This document shows positions 25,077-34,650 of a DNA stretch of 64,000 bases, in pieces. The translations under genes were made by a program, and so were the position numbers. This stretch comes from Chitinophaga sp. SYP-B3965. GTDB lineage: Bacteria > Bacteroidota > Bacteroidia > Chitinophagales > Chitinophagaceae. The notes below the pieces were generated by a model. That model searched no databases. It saw only the letters and a list, made by a program, of their open reading frames with translations, and was not told the DNA's origin. The first letter of the stretch is position 1. Each line of letters opens with the position of its first letter. The stretch spans positions 2,666,001-2,730,000 of the forward strand of contig NZ_WJFD01000001.1 of NCBI RefSeq assembly GCF_009647655.1, read 5' to 3'.

Positions 25077-26780
25077 ATGGCAAACTTAAACCTTAAGGCA
25101 AAGGAAGCAAATACCTATGATGCGATCGTGATCGGCTCCGGCATTAGTGGAGGATGGGCCGCCAAAGAACTCTGTGAAAAAGGACTGAAAGTGCTGATGC
25201 TGGAAAGAGGCAAACCATTAGAGCATATTAAAGATTACACCAACGCCATGAAAGCTCCATGGGAAATCCCCCACCGCGGCAGCCTAACAACCGGACAAAA
25301 AAGCACACACCCCTATCTTATCCGCGAACGCGTATACAGCGAATTCAACGAAAGCTATTGGATAAACGACGAAGAAAATCCCTACGCAGAAAAGAAACGT
25401 TTCGACTGGACGCGCCCTGACATTGTCGGCGGCCGTTCCATCATGTGGGGCCGCGGATCATTACGCCTCAGTGAAATGGACTTCGAAGCCAATGCAAAAG
25501 AAGGCATCGGCATAGACTGGCCCATCCGCTACCGCGATATCGCTCCCTGGTATGATTACGTAGAAACCTTCGCAGGTATCAGCGGACAAGCAGAAGGGCT
25601 CCCTCATCTCCCCGACGGCATATTCCAGCCACCGATGGAAATGAACTGTTTCGAAAAAGAAGTAAAGAGCAGGATCGAAGGAAAATTCCCGGGCCGCAAA
25701 ATGACTATGTACCGCACAGCCAATCTCACCCAACCAATAGGCGACAGAGGCAAATGCCAGTACAGGGATCGTTGCAGCAGAGGTTGTCCTTTCGGCGCAT
25801 ATTTCAGCACACAATCTTCCACTTTACCCGCTGCCGTAAAAACCGGCAACCTCACCCTGCGCCCTGATTCCATCGTGAATTCAATTCTCTATGATGAAAA
25901 CGCAGGCAAAGCCACGGGTGTAAAAGTGATAGATAAACATACCAAAGAAGAGATCGAATATTACGCAAAGATCATCTTCCTAAACGCATCCACTTTAGGC
26001 AGCACTTTCATCATGCTGAATTCCACCTCCAACCGTTTTCCCAAAGGATTGGGCAACGACAGTGAAGTGCTCGGCAAATACCTGATGGATCATCATTTCC
26101 ATGCAGGCGCCAGTGGTATCTCAGAAGAATTTCAGGATAAATATTATTACGGCGGCCGCCCCGCTGGTTTCTATATCCCCCGCTTTAGGAACATCGGAGA
26201 AAGCAAAGAACGTTACCTCCGGGGTTTTGGCTACAGTGGCTATAGCAACAGAACTGGCTGGGCAAGAGGCATTGCAGAATTAGGCATAGGCCAGGCTTAC
26301 AAAGATTACCTCACAGAACCAGGCCCATGGCAGATGGGTTTAATGGGTTTCGGAGAATGCCTCCCCTACGAAGAGAACCAGGTATACCTAAACCATGGTC
26401 AACAAGATGCATGGGGCCAACCTGTATTAGAATTCAACTGCGAGTTCAAAGAAAACGAAAAGCTCATGCGCAAAGACATGGACCAGGATGCAGCCACCAT
26501 GTTAGAAGCCGCCGGCCTAAAGAACGTAACACCCTTCAACAGAGACTCTTATCCCGGTGGCGCGATCCACGAAATGGGCACCGCCAGAATGGGCTGCGAT
26601 CCAAAGAATTCCATTCTCAACGAATGGAATCAGATCCACTCCGTACCAAACGTTTTCGTAACAGACGGCGCCTGCATGACATCATCAGCATGCCAGAATC
26701 CCTCTCTTACCTACATGGCCTTAACCGCCAGAGCAGCAGATTATGCAGTGAGGGAATTAAAGAGGATGAATTTACAGTAG
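25077..26780 (+). CDS. GMC-family FAD-dependent oxidoreductase
   Basis: About 567 aa from the ATG at 25077; the upstream TTG at 25047 is not convincing. The ADP-binding fold starts YDAIVIGSGISGGWAAKEL (GxGxxG), followed by DIVGGRSIMWGRGSLR, a Cys-rich segment (GKCQYRDRCSRGCPFGAY), and the C-terminal GMC domain with GGAIHEMGTARMG and ACQNPSLTYMAL, supplying the catalytic His and Asn. Related Bacteroidota enzymes oxidise sugars or polyols and often pair with a gluconate-2-dehydrogenase subunit 3 gene, which is not seen next to it. Substrate unknown. Confidence 0.88.
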   Translation: MANLNLKAKEANTYDAIVIGSGISGGWAAKELCEKGLKVLMLERGKPLEHIKDYTNAMKAPWEIPHRGSLTTGQKSTHPYLIRERVYSEFNESYWINDEENPYAEKKRFDWTRPDIVGGRSIMWGRGSLRLSEMDFEANAKEGIGIDWPIRYRDIAPWYDYVETFAGISGQAEGLPHLPDGIFQPPMEMNCFEKEVKSRIEGKFPGRKMTMYRTANLTQPIGDRGKCQYRDRCSRGCPFGAYFSTQSSTLPAAVKTGNLTLRPDSIVNSILYDENAGKATGVKVIDKHTKEEIEYYAKIIFLNASTLGSTFIMLNSTSNRFPKGLGNDSEVLGKYLMDHHFHAGASGISEEFQDKYYYGGRPAGFYIPRFRNIGESKERYLRGFGYSGYSNRTGWARGIAELGIGQAYKDYLTEPGPWQMGLMGFGECLPYEENQVYLNHGQQDAWGQPVLEFNCEFKENEKLMRKDMDQDAATMLEAAGLKNVTPFNRDSYPGGAIHEMGTARMGCDPKNSILNEWNQIHSVPNVFVTDGACMTSSACQNPSLTYMALTARAADYAVRELKRMNLQ

Positions 26781-26828
26781 GCTAAAAGGCCTATTTCTTG
26801 CTACGAGGGAAGGGGGTTATTTTTTTAT

Positions 26829-27075
26829 ACTAAAGAAATGCCTGCTACCGAGGAAAGAGTTTGTTTTTTACACTAAAGAAATGCCTGCTACCGAGGAAAG
26901 AGTTTGTTTTTTACACTAAAGAAATACCTGCTATCGAGGAAAGAGTTTATTTTTCATACTAAAGAACCACCTGCTACTGCGAGAAGGGGTTTATTTTTCA
27001 TACTAAAGAAACACCTGCTACCGCAAGAAGGGGTTTATTTTTTACACTAAAAAAATGCCTGCTATTTTTTATATT
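26829..27075. repeat. Intergenic tandem repeat, 43-44 bp x 6
   Basis: Six degenerate units start ACTAAA at 26829, 26872, 26915, 26958, 27002 and 27046; the unit carries CTGCTACCGAGGAAAGAGTT and an AT-rich tail. A partial unit precedes it (from about 26786), and the last one decays. It fills the 439-bp gap between two convergent genes, the GMC oxidoreductase and GH76. The period is 43 then 44, not a multiple of three, and no ORF spans it. On the minus strand each unit has ACTCTTTCCT, close to the core of the 52.6-kb array. Confidence 0.9.
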
Positions 27076-27166
27076 AAAAAGAAAACCCTCTAAAAAAGAA
27101 TCCCCCCTTAAAAAATAGAAAAACTCTGATCCTTGCTGCCGCAGGCCAATAAAACAACACAATAAA

Positions 27167-27195
27167 AAACCGGCAGATCAAAAATCCGCCGGTTT
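27167..27195 (-). terminator. Intrinsic terminator of the GH76 operon
   Basis: AAACCGGC (27167-27174) pairs with GCCGGTTT (27188-27195), with an inner GAT/ATC pair. On the minus strand the stem is followed by a T-rich tract (TTTTTTATT). It lies 25 bp past the GH76 stop. Confidence 0.8.
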
Positions 27196-27219
27196 CTTTC
27201 TTTGCAAACAATGTTCTAT

Positions 27220-28362
27220 CTAATCTATCAACGCCAACTCCTTCAGCTTAGCTACCGCCTCAATCAGCATAGCACCACTCAGCTGCGTAGACAGATCCGT
27301 AGTAGTAACAACACTCGTCCATTTGGGGCCATAAATAATGGATGGACGTGAAGTCCCCTGCAACCACAAGGTCTCTCCATTTAGTTTCAGGAAGTTGATA
27401 AACTTAGTTTTATCCGTACTGCTTAAATTTCCATCAGTGATCAGTAACAATAGATTCCGCACAAGGATACCTTTGAATAAACCACCATCTCCCCCACCTT
27501 CATCCTTCATAATATTCCCCTGTGTAAAATCACCCGTTAAAGCATTATTAGCAGTTTTAATCGCATCATTCAAATAGACAACCTCCCCAGTGATCTTATA
27601 CAACTCAATCCCCGCACCAATAAAAACACCCTGGTTGTAAGTAAACTTCCAGTCTTTATTGGTACCCGTACCATCCAATCCATCCCAGACAAGCCCCGAA
27701 ACAGGATCCACAAGATTCGCCTTCTGCCACTGATAACTCTTCTTAGCCCACTCAAGGTCCAAAGGATTCTGAGACACCTGGTACATGCGCGAAGCAATGA
27801 TACAGGCCGGAGCATTAGCAGGTGTGTTCTTATTTTTACGTTCTTTATTCCAATAGAAACCACCACCCCACATATCATCCCATCCCCCTTTAATATCCGT
27901 CCAAAGCAGCTCTGCGGTAGTTTTAAATTTAACATCCCCGGTAGCTTCATATGCACGCAGACAGGATAACGCCATCCATTCCATATCATCATAGAAATGA
28001 TTGATGTAAGTATTGCCGTTCTTAGCTTTCATACCATCCAGCAATTCATCCATCCGCGTTCTGATCTGCACATCGTTCTTGCGCAGGTAAGCATCCACGA
28101 GTACATCCATCACCTGCGCATTCCGCCAGTAATGAAAATCCGCTTTACCCGAATTATTCTCATTGTAATACTTCCCAGGCTGATTGTAGAAGTTAGCCAA
28201 TAGCGAAGTATAAGAAGAATCAGCGATAGACGCCCATTTGAAAACATAGTTCGGTTTATTGGCACCCGGCCCCGGGCCATCATCCACAGGCTCTTTCAGA
28301 CAGGAAGTAAAAGACACCGCCAACAAAACACTACACGATATTTTAAAAAATAAACCAGGCAT
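27220..28362 (-). CDS. GH76 family alpha-1,6-mannanase-like lipoprotein
   Basis: 380 aa. Signal peptide with lipobox FTSC (Cys21). The (alpha/alpha)6 barrel of GH76 is indicated by DFHYWRNAQVMDVLVDAY, the catalytic pair Asp125-Asp126 in HFYDDMEWMALS, GGGFYWNKERKNKNTPANAPACIIASRMY and WKFTYNQGVFIGAGIELYKITG. GH76 enzymes cleave alpha-1,6-mannan, as in yeast cell walls, and some act on bacterial mannans. It is the last gene of the sigma-FecR-SusC-SusD-SusE operon, 7 bp after SusE, which gives the operon its likely substrate. Expected on the outer-membrane surface as a lipoprotein. Confidence 0.9.
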   Translation of the reverse strand: MPGLFFKISCSVLLAVSFTSCLKEPVDDGPGPGANKPNYVFKWASIADSSYTSLLANFYNQPGKYYNENNSGKADFHYWRNAQVMDVLVDAYLRKNDVQIRTRMDELLDGMKAKNGNTYINHFYDDMEWMALSCLRAYEATGDVKFKTTAELLWTDIKGGWDDMWGGGFYWNKERKNKNTPANAPACIIASRMYQVSQNPLDLEWAKKSYQWQKANLVDPVSGLVWDGLDGTGTNKDWKFTYNQGVFIGAGIELYKITGEVVYLNDAIKTANNALTGDFTQGNIMKDEGGGDGGLFKGILVRNLLLLITDGNLSSTDKTKFINFLKLNGETLWLQGTSRPSIIYGPKWTSVVTTTDLSTQLSGAMLIEAVAKLKELALID

Positions 28363-28369
28363 AATGAAA

Positions 28370-29491
28370 TTATTTTACGATTATTTCATGAGTATAATTC
28401 TTGTCCGCCTGGAAATATACGTTCACATCACAGTTCTTTGTATCCACAGCAGCTTTGAATTTATAGCAGTAGTTCCATTGGTCATTATTCGTGATCGTTC
28501 TTATTTCCCAGAAAGCAGCAGGCGTTGCATCCGTAGGACGGTTGTTATCTGCATTCGAACTACCTATCCATTCCTCACCAGCTACACCAGCAGCATTCTT
28601 CACATTGATCCGGAATTTATAACGTTCATCACGGCCCCAGGATTCCTGTTTGAAAGTGATCACTTTATTCTGGAATCCCCAGATGCTGTTGCCAGAATAA
28701 GTAAGGTCATACATGATCTTATTATCCGGCGCAAACCAAAGCCCCATACCAGTTATCTCCGTAACCGTTGCCGCAGCATTATTGAAATCAAGGCGAAGGC
28801 GGTAGACTTTCGTACCACCTGCTTGTGTGCTTTCGCCGTTCTCTTTCAATAATTCACCTTGCAGGTAGAAGGTATTTGGCGTGCCTGTTTTTCTGTCTAC
28901 GAATTGATACTTACCATCTTTTAAAGAAGTATAGATCTCAAATACACCAGCGGTAACAGATTTCATCTTCATGGCATTTGCGAGTGTAGCACCCGCTTCT
29001 GTGGCAGCCCCTGTAAGGAATACATCCACCGGTATCTCTGCAAAACCATTCGGCCTTTCCACTTCAATGATCCGTGTTTCCTTTGCCAGCTGGATGTTGT
29101 ATCCTTTGGAAGCGTTGACAGACCATTTCAGCTTACCTGTGCCCAATGCAGCAATACCTGCTTTACCGGCCATGCTGTTCAGGTCTTTATGAGATAGGGT
29201 GAGTTTATTTTGTATGCCACCACCATCAGAAGCAATCTTGGCAACAGGGTTCGTAAAATCCCCGCTCTCTTTATCGAATACTACTTCGTATAATACAAGG
29301 GAACCATCTTCCGCCCTGGCTTGTTCCCATTCAAAGCTAAGCGCAGCACTGGTAGCAGGTTGCAGTTTGGTGAATTTATTATTGACCGGCGCACTCAGTT
29401 TTTCCACCGGTTTGAGATTGATGTTCAATTTATAATCGTCCCTCTTACAAGCTGTAACCAGCAGTAGTAAAGCAATGAGATATCTTTTCAT
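28370..29491 (-). CDS. SusE/SusF-type surface glycan-binding lipoprotein
   Basis: 373 aa. Lipobox LLLLVTAC with Cys15. The N-terminal SusE domain contains ALSFEWEQARAEDGSLVLYEVVFDKE, followed by two or more beta-sandwich modules (EIYTSLKDGKYQFVDRKTG; AVDTKNCDVNVYFQADKN at the end). Such proteins hold glycan at the cell surface near the SusCD complex. It lies between SusD (27-bp gap) and GH76 (7-bp gap) in the operon. Confidence 0.85.
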   Translation of the reverse strand: MKRYLIALLLLVTACKRDDYKLNINLKPVEKLSAPVNNKFTKLQPATSAALSFEWEQARAEDGSLVLYEVVFDKESGDFTNPVAKIASDGGGIQNKLTLSHKDLNSMAGKAGIAALGTGKLKWSVNASKGYNIQLAKETRIIEVERPNGFAEIPVDVFLTGAATEAGATLANAMKMKSVTAGVFEIYTSLKDGKYQFVDRKTGTPNTFYLQGELLKENGESTQAGGTKVYRLRLDFNNAAATVTEITGMGLWFAPDNKIMYDLTYSGNSIWGFQNKVITFKQESWGRDERYKFRINVKNAAGVAGEEWIGSSNADNNRPTDATPAAFWEIRTITNNDQWNYCYKFKAAVDTKNCDVNVYFQADKNYTHEIIVK

Positions 29492-29518
29492 AACTAGTGT
29501 TTAAAGATTGATTGATTA

Positions 29519-31126
29519 TTACCATCCTGTGTTCTGGCCAAGGTTTTTATTCTGATCCCGCTCGAAAGTAGGCACCGGCCACAGGTAATGTTTGGGATTT
29601 TCGAATTTTCTGTTTTCTACAATGATGTATCCGTTGGGATCTTTATTGAAAGCACCCGAGGTTACTTTAATACCTCTCACCGGTTTATTCAACACAGTCT
29701 CTGCAATTTTCAGGCGGCGGATATCAAATGCCCGTATACCTTCAAAGGCAAGCTCTGTTCTTCTCTCCCTCTGCACGATGGTCCGCAGCACCTCTTTGGA
29801 AGAACCCACGGGAAATTCTGTGGCACTGGCATCAGTGAATTTGGCACGGATGCGGAGTGCACGGATAGTATTGTTCCATACAGTGGCATCCAGTCCACCG
29901 AGTTCATTCACAGCTTCTGCATACATCAGTAATACATCTGCAAACCGGATCAAAGGAAGGTTCAGGGTGGAATTATAGTTAGCTGCTGTTACATCATAAT
30001 GTTTCTGGAAATAATACCCCGTAGGCGATGCACCCTGATCATCCACGCTGTTAGTGGAAGGATTGGAACCGGGCAGGGTAAGTATGGTCTGTACTTTATT
30101 TTCGAAATCCGTGATCGTAGAACCATGATGCAGGATGGTCAGTTCAAAGCGGGGATCTCTGTTCACATAAGGATCATTCTCGTTGAAACCGGAACCGGCT
30201 TCTTTGATGCCTTTCCCATTCAACATGATGTAATCATCTACCAGGTCCTGCGTGGGCACCAGTGTACTTCTCAGCAGGGCTACCGTTTGCGGAAGGAAAC
30301 TCCGCTGTGTACCGAAAGTTCTGCCACCACCATATTGCAGATCGAGGATCACCTCGCTGTTAAATTCACCCGCTACTTTAAACAGGTTGGCATAGTCAGC
30401 TACTAAGCTGTAGGTACCATTGGCTGGGGAATTGATCAACAATTCACATTCCTTTTTCACTTCTTCCCATTCTCCGTTATACAACCGTACCCTGGCGCTC
30501 AAAGCAATGGCAGCACCTTTGGTGATACGGCCCCTGTCCTTTTCAGCATATTGCACATTGGTTGGAAGGTCTGTACGCAGTTCAGACAACTCTTTCAGGA
30601 TGAAAGCGATGATCGTAGCTTTTGGCGTACGGGCAATCGTTTTGGATTCATCGATAGAGATGAGGTTCGTAAAGAAAGGTACATCCCCAAACCAGGTGGT
30701 CATTTCAAAATAAGAATACGCACGGATGAAACGAGCTTCTGCTATGATGCGTTTTTTCAACGTCTCATCCATAGATGGCACCTTGTCGATACTTAGTATC
30801 ACCAGGTTGCATTTACGGATACAGGCATAGCGGTAAGACCATTCACTTCTCACTCTGGCATTGGCAGGATCATAACTACCTGCCGCCACCAGGGATACCC
30901 CATTGAAGCCCGTACCGGAAACAAATCCGTTATCGCTCAGCGCCTCATTACCGAAATAGTAAAAGTCGTTGGACATGTTTTCGTAACAACTCGTCAACGC
31001 ATCCAGCGCATCCTGGGCATCACGCCAGTAAGCTTCTTCCGTGAACTCACGCGTGTTAGGCTGCTCCAGTTTCCGGCAGCTGAACAATGCAGTGGTACAA
31101 CATATTATTAGCAGTAATCTTTTCAT
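29519..31126 (-). CDS. SusD/RagB-type outer-membrane lipoprotein
   Basis: 535 aa. Lipobox ALFSC with Cys17. TPR-like helices are typical of SusD: FTEEAYWRDAQDALDALTSCYENM, YACIRKCNLVILSIDKV, ARFIRAYSYFEMTTWFGDVPFF, LLMYAEAVNELGG and the C-terminal RERRTELAFEGIRAFDIRRLK with KHYLWPVPTFERDQNKNLGQNTGW. It caps the SusC barrel and binds the glycan. The gene is 4 bp downstream of SusC. Confidence 0.95.
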   Translation of the reverse strand: MKRLLLIICCTTALFSCRKLEQPNTREFTEEAYWRDAQDALDALTSCYENMSNDFYYFGNEALSDNGFVSGTGFNGVSLVAAGSYDPANARVRSEWSYRYACIRKCNLVILSIDKVPSMDETLKKRIIAEARFIRAYSYFEMTTWFGDVPFFTNLISIDESKTIARTPKATIIAFILKELSELRTDLPTNVQYAEKDRGRITKGAAIALSARVRLYNGEWEEVKKECELLINSPANGTYSLVADYANLFKVAGEFNSEVILDLQYGGGRTFGTQRSFLPQTVALLRSTLVPTQDLVDDYIMLNGKGIKEAGSGFNENDPYVNRDPRFELTILHHGSTITDFENKVQTILTLPGSNPSTNSVDDQGASPTGYYFQKHYDVTAANYNSTLNLPLIRFADVLLMYAEAVNELGGLDATVWNNTIRALRIRAKFTDASATEFPVGSSKEVLRTIVQRERRTELAFEGIRAFDIRRLKIAETVLNKPVRGIKVTSGAFNKDPNGYIIVENRKFENPKHYLWPVPTFERDQNKNLGQNTGW

Positions 31127-31130
31127 AGCA

Positions 31131-34100
31131 TCAGAATTTGATATCTAACCCAAATGCAAACGTGGCTGAATTTGGATAGTTACGGCCGGCAATGGCGTTA
31201 TAATTGTTAAATCCGAGTTTATCATCATACTGTGTGAACTCAGGGTCTACACCCAGTTCACGGAAACGGCGGGGTGTTAACGTCAGCAGATTCTGGCTGG
31301 TGAAGTACACACGCAGGCTTTGCATCTTCACCATATCTGTTACAGACTTAGGCAAAGTATAACCCAGTTGCAGGTTCTTTAACCTTGCATATTTTGTATC
31401 AAACATCCAGTAATCAGAATACGCGAAGTTGTTGGCATTAGCAGTGCCGATAGTCAGACGAGGATAAGATGCATCCGGATTGGTAGGCGTCCAGCGATCG
31501 ATGTGTTGTGTAAAAGCATGGTCTTCATTATTGTGGAACGCTTCCACAATATCTCCGCGAAGGAACTGTGAACGTTTACCCACTCCCTGCCAGAACATGG
31601 TGAAATCAAAGTTCTTCCAGGAAACGTTATACGTAAATCCGAATGTATAACGCGGGAAAGGATTACCAAAAACATAGCGGTCATCTGCATTGATCTCGCC
31701 ATCTTTATTACGGTCAATGTATTTGATATCTCCCGGCATCACCTGTTGGTTATAAGCAAAAGGTACCTTTGGTGCGTTTTTGATATCATCCAGGTTTTGG
31801 TACAGCCCGTCTGATTTATAACCGAAGTAAGAAGCGATCGGGAAACCTTCTCTGATGATAAAAGTATAGTCAGATCCGCGGATAGATTCCGGGCCGTAAG
31901 TGATCACCTTATTTAAGTTATCAGCAAGATTGGCACTCACCGTATGACTGAACTGGCCTGTTTTTGCACGATAAGAAACCGCTAACTCCCAGCCCTTGTT
32001 CTGCACCTTACCTACATTCTGCAAAGAGGAACCGATACCAGCAGTACCCGGCACTTCCTGTGTTAAATAGATGCCTGTTGTTTGTTTATCGTAGTAGTCG
32101 AAAGAAACAGAAAGTTTATTATTAAACAGGTCCACATCCACACCATAATTGCTCATGGTGGAAATTTCCCATTCCAGCAGATCATTGTATGCTGAAAAGT
32201 CCGCACCGGGATTGGCTGTGTTGTTGAACGGATATTTATTCGGATTGAGGATCACCCTGGCGAGGTAATTAAATCCACCGATATTGGAGTTACCCACCTG
32301 CCCCCAGGAATAACGCAATTTCACATTCCCGAAACGGTTCCTCACTTCTTCCATGAATGCTTCTTCTGTTAAACGCCATCCGAGAGAAAATGCCGGGAAG
32401 AACTGCCAGCGATGGCCCGGCGCCAGTTTAGAAGAACCATCATAACGCCAGGTGAACTCTGCCAGGTATTTATCCATGTAAGCGTAGTTCAGCCTGCCGA
32501 AGAGCGAGTTCAATGCAAAGATCTCCGGATTGGTGATCCCGTTATATTCACCGATAGTAGCATAATCCAGTGTACCATCCGGCTTGGGGATATAACCGCC
32601 ACCAATGGTCCAGTCGTCATCCAGATTGGTACCACCATATCTTCTGGACATAAAACCATAATTCTGATTAATAGCATCGCTTCTTGCGCCTACCTGCCCT
32701 TTCACATAATGTTTACCAAAGGTGTTTTCATACTCAGCTGTGGCATATACATTCGTGGTGAGGTCTTTATACTCAGATACTTCCTGCCTGTTGTAAGGAG
32801 GAGGATTTGCAGTAGTATAATAAGGTGCATAAGAATATTTATTCTGGCGGTTCACGAAATTATTAATGGTATAACTACCGGAAGCATTCAGGTTGATCCT
32901 GAAATGATCTACCGGCATAATGGTCACATTCAATCCACCTAACAGGTTATCCCTCTCATTCCTGTTATATCCCTGATTTGCCAGTTGAGCAATCACGTTA
33001 TTACTGTTCAACGCAGGCACTACATAATTCCCCAGGGAATCCTTCACCGGGTAGATCCGTGGCGTACGCATGGCATCCCGCATCAGGAAACCGATATCCG
33101 CCTGTTGTTTGTTGAAGTATGATTTACTGTAAGCCATGTTCATATCCACCCTCACATACTTGCTTACATCCACAGAAACATTGGCGCGTACATTATAACG
33201 TTTGTAGAAAAGATCGGCATCAGAAGGCAGGTATTTGTTTTGCAACATATTCCCCTGGTTCACATATCCGATAGAAAGCAGGTAACTCGTGTTCTTACTT
33301 CCTCCGGTAAGGCTCAGGCTATGATTCTGCTGTGGCGTAAATTTGCGCAACATCTCCTTCAGGTAGGCAGGCTCTGAACCACGGTCCTTCCAGTATTGGA
33401 TCTGGCTGGGTGTGTATTGTGGTGTTTTACCGGAGTTCACCAACGCTTCATTTTTCAGCGTCATGTATTCCCATCCTTCTACCTGTTCAGGTAAAGCAGT
33501 AGGGATCTGCCAGCCGTACATACCACTGTATTGCACCACTGGTTTATCATCCTTTTTTCCTCTCTTAGTAGTAACATAGATCACACCATTCGCAGCCTGG
33601 GAACCATAGATAGCAGAGGAAGCCGCATCTTTCAATACAGAGATACTTTCCACATCGTTAGGGTTCAGGTTCTGCAAACCATCATTGCCGGTTTGTACAC
33701 CATCGATGATGATCAGGGGTCCGTTGCCGGTGAGACTTCCCACCCCACGAATATTCAGCGTGAGTGCTGCGCCCGGTTCTGCTGTTGCCTGTTGCAGGAT
33801 GAGATTAGGAGCCGTTCCCTGTAAAGCCTGGAACATATTGGCCACCGGCCTGCTTTCCAGGTCTTTGGAAGAGATCGTACTGATAGCAGCCGTTACCTGT
33901 TTCTTCCTTTGAGAACCATACGCCGTGATCACCACTTCGCCTAATTCTTTCGAATCCGTATTCATTACTACCGTTATAGAAGTTCGCCCGTTAATGGCGA
34001 TAGTGGCAGTAGTAAATCCTACAGAAGTAAATAACAGCGTACCGTTAGCTTCCTTTGCCGGGATCTGTAACGTAAAATTACCCTGTTCATTGGTAACAGT

Positions 34101-34625
34101 TCCCACATTGGGAACATTTTGCAGGCGAACGTTTACTCCAGGGATGCCTTCACCGTTATCACTTACTACACGACCATTAATGGTCACGTTCTCCTGCTGT
34201 GAAAATACGGCGGCGAATACGTTTCCCTGTTTCAGTATGATCTTGTTACTGATCAGCTCAAAGCGGATATCCAATGGAGAAAAGATCATCTCCAGTATCT
34301 CTTCCAGCTTTTTATCTTTTACATTGAGAGAGATCTTTTGCGAAACGCTGATCTCATCATTGGAGTATACAAACACATAAGGTGTTTGCTGCTCGATCTT
34401 CTCCAGCACCTCCGTTAGCTTCTGGTTCTTCACCTGTAAGCTGATGCGGTTTTCCAGTGGTTTTTTTGGGTCCTTTGCCTGTTGTTCCACCGAGCCGGAT
34501 CTCCTGTTGGCAGCATATAAGTTCTGCGCTTTCAGGTCCAGCATGCTGAATAGGGTGATACAACCTATCAGCGGCAGTAACAACGAACGGAAAGGCGCCA
34601 TCAATTGTAGCGATCTTTCTTTCAT
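31131..34625 (-). CDS. SusC-type TonB-dependent receptor with N-terminal STN domain
   Basis: 1164 aa from the ATG at 34625 (MKERSLQLMAPFRSLLLP); a GTG at 34658 would overlap the FecR gene. The signal sequence is followed by an STN domain (LENRISLQVKNQKLTEVLEKIEQQTPYVFVY) that contacts FecR, a carboxypeptidase-like domain (INGRVVSDNGEGIPGVNV), the TonB/plug block (LGEVVITAYGSQRKKQV, SVLKDAASSAIYGSQAANGVIYV) and a large barrel ending SATFAFGLDIKF. The STN domain makes it a signalling receptor: binding of glycan outside releases the sigma factor through FecR. Likely mannan oligosaccharide importer. Confidence 0.95.
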   Translation of the reverse strand: MKERSLQLMAPFRSLLLPLIGCITLFSMLDLKAQNLYAANRRSGSVEQQAKDPKKPLENRISLQVKNQKLTEVLEKIEQQTPYVFVYSNDEISVSQKISLNVKDKKLEEILEMIFSPLDIRFELISNKIILKQGNVFAAVFSQQENVTINGRVVSDNGEGIPGVNVRLQNVPNVGTVTNEQGNFTLQIPAKEANGTLLFTSVGFTTATIAINGRTSITVVMNTDSKELGEVVITAYGSQRKKQVTAAISTISSKDLESRPVANMFQALQGTAPNLILQQATAEPGAALTLNIRGVGSLTGNGPLIIIDGVQTGNDGLQNLNPNDVESISVLKDAASSAIYGSQAANGVIYVTTKRGKKDDKPVVQYSGMYGWQIPTALPEQVEGWEYMTLKNEALVNSGKTPQYTPSQIQYWKDRGSEPAYLKEMLRKFTPQQNHSLSLTGGSKNTSYLLSIGYVNQGNMLQNKYLPSDADLFYKRYNVRANVSVDVSKYVRVDMNMAYSKSYFNKQQADIGFLMRDAMRTPRIYPVKDSLGNYVVPALNSNNVIAQLANQGYNRNERDNLLGGLNVTIMPVDHFRINLNASGSYTINNFVNRQNKYSYAPYYTTANPPPYNRQEVSEYKDLTTNVYATAEYENTFGKHYVKGQVGARSDAINQNYGFMSRRYGGTNLDDDWTIGGGYIPKPDGTLDYATIGEYNGITNPEIFALNSLFGRLNYAYMDKYLAEFTWRYDGSSKLAPGHRWQFFPAFSLGWRLTEEAFMEEVRNRFGNVKLRYSWGQVGNSNIGGFNYLARVILNPNKYPFNNTANPGADFSAYNDLLEWEISTMSNYGVDVDLFNNKLSVSFDYYDKQTTGIYLTQEVPGTAGIGSSLQNVGKVQNKGWELAVSYRAKTGQFSHTVSANLADNLNKVITYGPESIRGSDYTFIIREGFPIASYFGYKSDGLYQNLDDIKNAPKVPFAYNQQVMPGDIKYIDRNKDGEINADDRYVFGNPFPRYTFGFTYNVSWKNFDFTMFWQGVGKRSQFLRGDIVEAFHNNEDHAFTQHIDRWTPTNPDASYPRLTIGTANANNFAYSDYWMFDTKYARLKNLQLGYTLPKSVTDMVKMQSLRVYFTSQNLLTLTPRRFRELGVDPEFTQYDDKLGFNNYNAIAGRNYPNSATFAFGLDIKF

Positions 34626-34650
34626 AACGTTAATGAATTTTTTCTTTGTT

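Noticed and set aside
26829..27075. CRISPR array
   Set aside because: Units are contiguous with no unique spacers and drift along their whole length; no cas genes are near.
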